Source: Paenibacillus glucanolyticus NBRC 15330 (GTDB lineage: Bacteria; Bacillota; Bacilli; Paenibacillales; Paenibacillaceae). Taken from it: a stretch of 64,000 nt of DNA. The translations under genes were made by a program, and so were the position numbers. Positions 57,631-64,000 of the stretch are shown one piece after another (positions within the stretch are counted from its first letter, which is position 1; every line of letters starts with the position of its first letter). The DNA lies in the NCBI RefSeq assembly GCF_004000885.1, contig NZ_BIMC01000021.1, forward strand, positions 1 through 64,000. The letters run 5' to 3'. A model generated the notes under the pieces. That model saw only the letters and a list, made by a program, of their open reading frames with translations. It ran no database searches and was not told the origin of the DNA.

Positions 57631-60501
57631 CTATGAACGCGCAGCCTCAACCTTGTTCAGTTCCTTGGTTCGCTTCGTATCACGTTCCAAGACCGGCTTC
57701 AGGTACTTGCCTGTATAAGACTCCGGCACCTTGACCAATTCCTCAGGCGTACCTGTGGCAATGATCGTACCGCCACCGCTGCCGCCCTCTGGACCAAGAT
57801 CGATCAGATAATCCGCCGTCTTAATGACATCCAGATTGTGCTCGATGACCAGGACGGACTCGCCGGATTCTACCAGGCGGTGGAGCACAACTAACAGACG
57901 GTCGATATCGTCCACATGCAGGCCGGTTGTCGGTTCATCCAGGATATACATCGTTTTCCCTGTGCTGCGGCGGTACAGCTCAGATGCCAGCTTCACGCGC
58001 TGGGCTTCACCGCCGGACAGCGTTGTGGCAGGCTGGCCCAGCGTAATGTAGCCCAAGCCAACATCCATCAAGGTTTGCATTTTGCGGTGAATCTTCGGAA
58101 TGTTCTGGAAGAAATCCGTTGCATTCTCAACCGTCATCTCCAGCACTTCGGAGATGTTCTTGCCTTTATATTTGACTTCCAGCGTTTCACGGTTATAGCG
58201 CTTGCCCTTACATACTTCGCAAGGAACGTAAATATCCGGCAGGAAGTGCATTTCAATCTTGATGATTCCGTCCCCGCGGCAGGCCTCGCAGCGTCCGCCC
58301 TTCACGTTGAAGCTGAAGCGGCCTTTCTTGTATCCGCGAATCTTCGCTTCATTCGTCTGGGAGAAGATGTCCCTGATATCGTCGAAGACGCCTGTATAGG
58401 TAGCAGGGTTCGAGCGAGGCGTACGGCCGATCGGAGACTGGTCAATGTCAATGACCTTCTCGATATGCTCGAGACCTTTCATTTCACGGTATTTCCCTGG
58501 ACGCACCTTCGCCTTGTTCAAATCGCGGGCCAGCGTTTTATACAGAATCTCATTCACCAGCGTTGATTTACCGGATCCGGACACGCCGGTTACCGCAGTA
58601 AACACGCCAATCGGAATTTTCACGTTGATATTCTTGAGATTGTTTTCTTTCGCGCCCTTGATCTCAAGCCAGCGTCCATCAGTCTTGCGCCGCTCGCTGT
58701 TAACCGGAATGAATTTGCGGCCGCTCAGATATTGCCCCGTCAGAGAATTAGGGTCCTTCATAATCTCCTTCGGTGTTCCCTCCGCAATGACCTGGCCGCC
58801 ATGGATGCCAGCGCCTGGACCGATATCGATGATATAGTCCGCAGCCATCATCGTATCTTCGTCGTGCTCTACCACAATCAGCGTATTGCCCAAATTCCGC
58901 ATATGCTCAAGGGTGGAGATCAGTCGGTCGTTATCCCGCTGGTGAAGTCCAATACTAGGCTCGTCCAAAATGTACAACACGCCCATCAGGCTCGATCCGA
59001 TCTGCGTGGCTAGCCGGATTCGTTGTGCTTCCCCGCCAGACAGCGTTCCCGCTGAACGGCTGAGGGTGAGGTAATCCAATCCCACATTGACCAGGAATCC
59101 CAACCGGCTGTGAATCTCTTTCAGGATGAGGTTGGCAATCTGGGTTTCTTTCTCGCTGAGTTCCAGATGATCGAAGAATTTCAGGGAATCCCCGATCGAC
59201 AGACTGGAAACGTAGGCCATATTGCGCTCATTGATCGTAACGGCCAGGCTCTCCTTCCGAAGACGATGCCCTTTACATACGTCGCATGGCTTGCTGCTCA
59301 TGTAGCCTTCGATGTACTCGCGAATACCTTCGGAATTCGTATCCCGGTAGCGGCGTTCCAGATTCGGAATAATTCCCTCAAAGGTCACGTGCGCTTCCTT
59401 GCGCTGACCGAAATCATTCTCATAACGGAAATGTACCTTCTCTTTGCCCGTGCCATATAACAGCTTATTCATCTGTTCCTGGGTCAGGGTGCTGACCGGC
59501 TTGTCCTGCGGAATGCCGAAATGCACGCAGACCGATTTCAGAAATTGCGGATAATAGGTGGAGGTGCCTCCACTCCATGCGGCAAAGGCGCCTTCTTCTA
59601 TACTTTTGCTCATATCCGGCACCAGCAGCTCCGAATCCACAATCATCTCCACACCCAAGCCGTCGCATTCCGGACAAGCTCCGAACGGGGTGTTAAAAGA
59701 GAACATCCTCGGCGTCAGCTCTTCCATGCTGAAACCGCAGATCGGGCAAGCGAAGTTGGAGCTGAAGCGCAGCTCCTCTTGTCCCATAATATCAACCAGA
59801 AGCTGGCCGCCCGACAGATTCAATGCCGTCTCGATCGAATCGGCAAGACGTGCCTCAATATCTTCCTTGACCACGATCCGGTCAACCACAACCTCGATCG
59901 TATGCTTCTTATTCTTCTCAAGCTCGATGCTGTCCGACAGATCACGCAGCTCCCCGTTGACACGAACCCGGACAAAGCCCTGCTTCGCAATATCGGCAAA
60001 CAGATTCTTATGCTCGCCTTTGCGTCCAGAAATGACCGGTGCCAGAATCTGCAGTCTCGTCTTCTCCGGATACTGCATGATACGGTCTACCATCTGTTCG
60101 ACCGTCTGGGAAGTGATCTCCACGCCATGCTCCGGGCAATGAGGATGTCCAATGCGAGCGAACAGGAGTCGCAGATAATCGTAGATTTCCGTTACGGTAC
60201 CCACCGTGGAACGCGGGTTGCGGCTCGTCGTTTTCTGGTCAATCGATATCGCAGGCGATAAGCCGTCGATGGAATCGACATCCGGTTTTTCCATTTGTCC
60301 GAGGAACTGGCGGGCATAAGCGGACAAGGATTCCACGTAACGACGCTGACCCTCGGCATAAATGGTATCAAATGCGAGCGAGGATTTGCCCGAGCCGCTA
60401 AGACCTGTAAGAACAACGAACTTGTCACGAGGTATCGTGACGTCGATATTTTTCAGATTGTGTGCGCGGGCGCCTTTGATCACAATATTTTCACTTGCCA
60501 A
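57631..60501 (-). CDS. uvrA: Excinuclease ABC subunit UvrA
   Basis: Damage-sensing ATPase of nucleotide excision repair. The 956-residue protein has two ABC cassettes: Walker [15 protein letters not shown] (first) and [13 protein letters not shown] (second), signatures [12 protein letters not shown] and [12 protein letters not shown], and Walker [10 protein letters not shown] and LDEPTTGLH. Two zinc modules (CPICGF...CPECDG and CEACRGDG...CEVCKG) are intact. It starts with TTG at 60501, AGGAG 10 bp upstream, and is cotranscribed with uvrB. Confidence 0.98.
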   Translation of the reverse strand: MASENIVIKGARAHNLKNIDVTIPRDKFVVLTGLSGSGKSSLAFDTIYAEGQRRYVESLSAYARQFLGQMEKPDVDSIDGLSPAISIDQKTTSRNPRSTVGTVTEIYDYLRLLFARIGHPHCPEHGVEITSQTVEQMVDRIMQYPEKTRLQILAPVISGRKGEHKNLFADIAKQGFVRVRVNGELRDLSDSIELEKNKKHTIEVVVDRIVVKEDIEARLADSIETALNLSGGQLLVDIMGQEELRFSSNFACPICGFSMEELTPRMFSFNTPFGACPECDGLGVEMIVDSELLVPDMSKSIEEGAFAAWSGGTSTYYPQFLKSVCVHFGIPQDKPVSTLTQEQMNKLLYGTGKEKVHFRYENDFGQRKEAHVTFEGIIPNLERRYRDTNSEGIREYIEGYMSSKPCDVCKGHRLRKESLAVTINERNMAYVSSLSIGDSLKFFDHLELSEKETQIANLILKEIHSRLGFLVNVGLDYLTLSRSAGTLSGGEAQRIRLATQIGSSLMGVLYILDEPSIGLHQRDNDRLISTLEHMRNLGNTLIVVEHDEDTMMAADYIIDIGPGAGIHGGQVIAEGTPKEIMKDPNSLTGQYLSGRKFIPVNSERRKTDGRWLEIKGAKENNLKNINVKIPIGVFTAVTGVSGSGKSTLVNEILYKTLARDLNKAKVRPGKYREMKGLEHIEKVIDIDQSPIGRTPRSNPATYTGVFDDIRDIFSQTNEAKIRGYKKGRFSFNVKGGRCEACRGDGIIKIEMHFLPDIYVPCEVCKGKRYNRETLEVKYKGKNISEVLEMTVENATDFFQNIPKIHRKMQTLMDVGLGYITLGQPATTLSGGEAQRVKLASELYRRSTGKTMYILDEPTTGLHVDDIDRLLVVLHRLVESGESVLVIEHNLDVIKTADYLIDLGPEGGSGGGTIIATGTPEELVKVPESYTGKYLKPVLERDTKRTKELNKVEAARS

Positions 60502-60603
60502 ACGATATCATCTCCTACTCCATATGGCATGCATGTATAGCTGTATTTATTTCACAAAGAGAACGACCGCTTGGCCGTCCCCCTTGACATTCTTCAACCC
60601 ATA

Positions 60604-62595
60604 TTATTCAGCCTGCAGCTCCAGAAGGGCATCACGAAGCTCTGCCGCACGCTCGAATTGCAAATTCTTTGCGGCTTCCTTCATCTCGGACTGCAGACGC
60701 TGAATCAGATTCTGACGTTCTTTCTTCGACATCTTCTGTCCTTCGCCCACCAGATAATCGGTCTTGCCCTCTGCAACCTTCGTTGCTTCGATGACATCGC
60801 GGATCTTCTTGCGGATCGTCTGCGGCGTAATGCCGTGCTCCTCATTATAAGCGACCTGAATGCTGCGGCGACGTTCGGTTTCCTTGATCGCCCGATCCAT
60901 GGAATCGGTGATCTTGTTGCCGTACATGATAACTTTACCTTCCGAGTTCCGCGCAGCCCGACCAATCGTCTGGATAAGGGAACGGTCAGAACGGAGGAAG
61001 CCTTCCTTGTCCGCATCCAGAATCGCAACCAGGGAAACCTCTGGCAGGTCAAGACCTTCCCGTAGAAGGTTAATACCCACCAGCACGTGGAATGTACCAA
61101 GCCGCAGATCGCGAAGGATCTGCATCCGTTCCAGCGTTTTGATGTCGGAGTGCATATAACGAACCTTGATCCCGATCTCCTTCAAATAATCGGTCAGATC
61201 CTCCGACATTTTCTTCGTCAGGGTGGTCACGAGCACACGCTCATCGCGCTCCACCCGGTCATGGATCTCGCTGATCAGGTCATCGATCTGGCCTTCTGTA
61301 GGACGCACATCGATGATCGGATCAAGCAGTCCTGTCGGACGGATGATCTGCTCAACCATCGTCTCGCAGTGCTCCATCTCATACGGACCCGGCGTAGCCG
61401 ATACGTAGATGATCTGGTTCACCTTCTCCTCGAATTCCTCGAACTTCAGCGGCCGGTTATCCAGCGCGGACGGCAACCGGAAACCATGGTCGACCAGCAC
61501 GGTTTTGCGCGCACGGTCACCGTTGTACATCGCGCGGATCTGCGGCAGGGTCACATGCGATTCATCAATGACAAACAGCATATCGTCCGGGAAGTAGTCC
61601 AGGAGTGTATAGGGGGTTGCCCCCGCCTCTCTGAAGGTCAGCGGACCGGAATAGTTCTCGATGCCGGAGCAGAAGCCGACTTCCTTCATCATCTCAATAT
61701 CATAACGGGTGCGCTGCTCCAGTCGCTGCGCTTCCAGCAGCTTGCCTTCCGAACGAAGAAGTTCGAGACGCTCTTCCAGCTCCCGTTCGATATTGACAAG
61801 CGCTACCCGCATCGTTTCTTCACGGGTAACGAAGTGAGATGCCGGGAATATGGCGACATGGTCGCGTTCTCCAACCAGCTCGCCCGTCAACACGTCAATC
61901 TCTGTGATCCGTTCAATCTCGTCGCCGAACAACTCAACGCGAACGGCATGCTCCCCCTTCGAAGCAGGGAAAATCTCGATGACGTCCCCCCGAACGCGGA
62001 ATGTGCCGCGAACGAAGTTGATATCGTTCCGCTGATATTGGATGTCAACAAGTCGGGACAAAATCTGATTTCGAGGTTTCTCCATACCCACCCGCAGCGA
62101 AAGCAGCAGTTCACCGTACTCATGCGGCGAACCCAAACCGTATATGCAAGATACACTCGCCACAATGATGACATCGCGTCGTTCGAACAGCGAGCTTGTT
62201 GCAGAGTGGCGTAGCTTATCAATCTCTTCATTAATACTGGAGTCCTTCTCGATATACGTATCAGAGGAAGGGATATAGGCTTCCGGCTGATAGTAATCGT
62301 AATAACTCACGAAATAATCCACCGAGTTGTTCGGGAAGAATTCCTTGAACTCACTGGCCAGTTGAGCAGCCAGCGTCTTGTTATGTGCAATGACGAGTGT
62401 CGGACGGTTTACCTTGGCGATTGTCTGCGCGATCGTAAACGTCTTACCCGTTCCTGTTGCACCCAGCAGTGTCTGATGCTTCTTCCCTTGGTGCAATCCT
62501 TCGACCAACGCATCAATAGCCGTGGGCTGGTCGCCCTGCGGCTGGAATTCAGACTCGATCTCAAAGGATTTGGTACTGACAACTAAATCGCTCAT
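60604..62595 (-). CDS. uvrB: Excinuclease ABC subunit UvrB
   Basis: DNA-damage-verifying helicase of nucleotide excision repair. The 663-residue protein has Walker [16 protein letters not shown], the DNA-gripping beta-hairpin ([13 protein letters not shown]), DESHVT (motif II), helicase motif [17 protein letters not shown] and a C-terminal UVR domain ([22 protein letters not shown]) that binds UvrC or UvrA. It starts at ATG 62595 with AAGGG just upstream. It leads the uvrB-uvrA operon and is preceded by a LexA-like box. Confidence 0.98.
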   Translation of the reverse strand: MSDLVVSTKSFEIESEFQPQGDQPTAIDALVEGLHQGKKHQTLLGATGTGKTFTIAQTIAKVNRPTLVIAHNKTLAAQLASEFKEFFPNNSVDYFVSYYDYYQPEAYIPSSDTYIEKDSSINEEIDKLRHSATSSLFERRDVIIVASVSCIYGLGSPHEYGELLLSLRVGMEKPRNQILSRLVDIQYQRNDINFVRGTFRVRGDVIEIFPASKGEHAVRVELFGDEIERITEIDVLTGELVGERDHVAIFPASHFVTREETMRVALVNIERELEERLELLRSEGKLLEAQRLEQRTRYDIEMMKEVGFCSGIENYSGPLTFREAGATPYTLLDYFPDDMLFVIDESHVTLPQIRAMYNGDRARKTVLVDHGFRLPSALDNRPLKFEEFEEKVNQIIYVSATPGPYEMEHCETMVEQIIRPTGLLDPIIDVRPTEGQIDDLISEIHDRVERDERVLVTTLTKKMSEDLTDYLKEIGIKVRYMHSDIKTLERMQILRDLRLGTFHVLVGINLLREGLDLPEVSLVAILDADKEGFLRSDRSLIQTIGRAARNSEGKVIMYGNKITDSMDRAIKETERRRSIQVAYNEEHGITPQTIRKKIRDVIEATKVAEGKTDYLVGEGQKMSKKERQNLIQRLQSEMKEAAKNLQFERAAELRDALLELQAE

Positions 62596-62702
62596 TGCCC
62601 TTCATCACCCTCATACTCTAAAATTAAATTCATGCTAAAAGATATGTCGAAACTTCCCGATGATATATTATGGGAAATTAGTGGTGTCTACTTAGGGAAT
62701 AA

Positions 62703-62714
62703 GAATATTTGTTC
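62703..62714. promoter_or_regulatory. LexA (DinR)-like operator of uvrB
   Basis: GAATATTTGTTC (minus: GAACAAATATTC) differs from the Bacillus LexA core GAACnnnnGTTC in one base. It lies about 8-20 bp after the -10 box, near the expected transcription start. Confidence 0.6.
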
Positions 62715-62721
62715 CCGTCTC

Positions 62722-62750
62722 ATTATACCCCTTCCCTTTTTTTGATGCAA
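62722..62750 (-). promoter_or_regulatory. Promoter of uvrB-uvrA
   Basis: On the minus strand, -35 TTGCAT (62745-62750), a 17-bp spacer and a perfect -10 TATAAT (62722-62727). Confidence 0.75.
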
Positions 62751-62770
62751 ACAGTTTAATGAAAATTTCA

Positions 62771-62807
62771 ATAAGTTCCAGTTCCCGTTGTCGGGATTTC
62801 AACTTAT
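62771..62807 (+). other. Hairpin in the motA upstream region
   Basis: ATAAGTT pairs with AACTTAT and, inside, TCCCG pairs with CGGGA around a TTGT loop. It sits about 100 bp before the motA start and has no T run, so a terminator role is unlikely. It may be part of the motA leader. Confidence 0.35.
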
Positions 62808-62903
62808 AGAGTCTGGCAGACTTCATGGCCCGCATTGAACAAGCTTTATATCAAACTTATGACTTCATGAATTTAACTTCCTTAAAGGAGATGGTACAGC
62901 GTT

Positions 62904-63698
62904 ATGGATATTACGATTATTTTTGGCATTCTCGCCGGTCTCGCCGCGTTGATCGGGGGATTCTTATGGGAAGGCGGTCATCTGAGCGGTCTGCTGCAAG
63001 GTGCGGCAGCCCTTATCGTATTCGGCGGCACCATAGCCGCCGTCATCGTCAGTTTCCCTGCCACCCGGCTCCGCACCATCCCTGCTGCGCTCAAGCTGGC
63101 CTTCGGCCGCAGCGAGCGTTCGTCAGAGAAGCTGATTGACGACATCGTCGATATGTCGGTAACAGCCAGAAGAGACGGCGTGCTGGCGCTGGAGCGCATC
63201 TCGGCCGACCACGAGGATCCGTTCCTTCGGGAAGGCATGCAGATGGTTGTGGACGGCAACGACCCTGAAATGGTGCGGCAAATCCTGGAGCTCGATATCA
63301 ATGCCGCCGAGCAGAAGCATGAAGGCTATGCCAAAATTTTCGAATCCGCCGGGGAATATGCCCCTACCATGGGCATCATCGGTACCGTCATGGGATTGAT
63401 CCATGTATTGGGCAGTCTGCAAGACCCAACCGATCTCGGCCCTTCCATCGCTGTTGCATTCACCGCAACTTTATACGGTGTTGCGAGTGCCAATATTATC
63501 TTTTTGCCCATTGCATCGAAGATTAAAGCACGCTCCGAAGAAGAAATTGCAAACATGGAGCTGCTGCTCGAAGGAATTATGGCTGTTCAGAACGGCGAGC
63601 ACCCGCTGTTGGTCCGCAAAAAGCTAGCCTCCTTCGCTTCCGCTGGCACCACGGATACTCCGTCCTCAAGGGGGATCGCGCATGAGACAGCCGAATAG
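62904..63698 (+). CDS. motA: Flagellar motor stator protein MotA
   Basis: A 264-residue stator subunit that, with MotB, conducts ions and drives flagellar rotation. Four membrane segments are expected (about 2-22, 30-55, 147-170, 185-205). The MotA pattern includes PTMGIIGTVMGLIHVLGSL with DPTDLGPSIAVAFTATLYGVASAN and the conserved cytoplasmic loop (ESAGEYAPTMG). The start ATG has AAAGGAG at a long 13-bp distance. motB begins before the motA stop codon, so the two are coupled. Confidence 0.95.
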   Translation: MDITIIFGILAGLAALIGGFLWEGGHLSGLLQGAAALIVFGGTIAAVIVSFPATRLRTIPAALKLAFGRSERSSEKLIDDIVDMSVTARRDGVLALERISADHEDPFLREGMQMVVDGNDPEMVRQILELDINAAEQKHEGYAKIFESAGEYAPTMGIIGTVMGLIHVLGSLQDPTDLGPSIAVAFTATLYGVASANIIFLPIASKIKARSEEEIANMELLLEGIMAVQNGEHPLLVRKKLASFASAGTTDTPSSRGIAHETAE

Positions 63699-64000
63699 AC
63701 GGCGGCGCAACCGTAAGCAGGATGGAAGCGATCAGCGCGACCGCTGGATGATCACCTATGCGGATCTGATTACGCTGCTCCTGATCTTTTTTGTTGTAAT
63801 GTATGCCATGAGTCGGCTGGATACGGAAAAATACAAACTGGTCACCCAGTCCCTGCAGGCCACCTTCCAGAGCGGTGACAGCATCCTGGAGATGGGTTCG
63901 GGCATTACGGGCACAGCCGATACGGAGAACCATAAGAATCCGCCGCCACAAACAGCCGTCACTGAGGATAAGGAGGAAGATAACGGGGAAGCACCTTTAA
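63682..64000 (+). CDS. motB: Flagellar motor protein MotB (5' part)
   Basis: Only the first ~106 codons lie in the window. It shows a basic N-terminus (RQPNRRRRNRKQ) and then the single MotB membrane segment with the proton-binding Asp in WMITYADLITLLLIFFVVMY. A plug-like region and an acidic linker follow. It overlaps motA by 17 bp, with AAGGGGG as ribosome binding site. The peptidoglycan-binding OmpA domain lies beyond the window. Confidence 0.92.
   Translation, partial: MRQPNRRRRNRKQDGSDQRDRWMITYADLITLLLIFFVVMYAMSRLDTEKYKLVTQSLQATFQSGDSILEMGSGITGTADTENHKNPPPQTAVTEDKEEDNGEAPL

Overview
The window reads as chromosomal DNA of a Paenibacillus-like, low-GC Gram-positive bacterium. Supporting evidence: sigma-A promoters and strong AGGAGG-type ribosome binding sites, frequent TTG starts, three S-layer-homology (SLH) exoproteins, the Bacillus-type pcrB-pcrA-ligA order, uvrB-uvrA, motA-motB, and a Bacillus-style tandem rRNA promoter pair at the left edge. 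No tRNA, complete rRNA, CRISPR array or intact insertion sequence was recognised.

Layout. 1-230: leader and two tandem promoters of an rRNA operon that leaves the window on the minus strand. 0.47-6.6 kb: an Fsr-like MFS exporter, a small membrane protein and a large SLH-anchored subtilisin. 6.9-12.1 kb: the pcrB-pcrA-ligA operon (archaeal-type lipid synthase, helicase, NAD-dependent ligase). 12.3-17.5 kb: an SLH beta-helix protein, a GDPD-like protein and a small methyltransferase. 17.6-17.7 kb: an unexplained 128-bp inverted-repeat element.

18-39.4 kb: the most interesting part, a surface-glycan locus built like an S-layer glycosylation (slg) cluster. It has a WsfP/WbaP-type initiating transferase, two GT2 transferases, rmlACBD (rfbACBD) for dTDP-L-rhamnose, a GtrA/GtrB pair with a DUF6056-like membrane protein, a sugar epimerase, a 1611-residue enzyme (methyltransferase, coiled coil, GH99/WbsX-like, GT4, GT2), a Wzm/Wzt ABC exporter whose Wzt has the extra C-terminal domain, and a divergent O-antigen-ligase/TPR protein. 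About 24.7-36.8 kb is visibly AT-rich and probably acquired. A 1.1-kb stretch without a credible gene (28.70-29.84 kb) lies inside it.

39.5-43.8 kb: galU, a secreted stalk-domain protein, a broken CPBP-like gene ending in a fragment resembling the 3' end of the neighbouring U32 gene, and a divergent MerR regulator facing a 19-bp-spacer promoter. 43.9-51.9 kb: U32 peptidase (RlhA-like), an AlkC-like HEAT protein with a small downstream gene, an MFS exporter and a TetM-like ribosomal GTPase. 52.1-57.4 kb: a stalk-domain exoprotein overlapping an HtrA-like protease, a tiny membrane protein, and an SLH/Fn3-like protein. 57.6-62.6 kb: uvrB-uvrA with a LexA-like box at the uvrB promoter. 62.9-64 kb: motA and the start of motB.

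The working model for the glycan locus: a lipid-linked glycan is started by the WsfP-like enzyme, extended by the GT2s and the 1611-residue enzyme, perhaps capped by its methyltransferase domain, recognised and exported by Wzt/Wzm, and transferred to an acceptor by the ligase-like protein. Functions come from motif recognition by eye. No database search was run.
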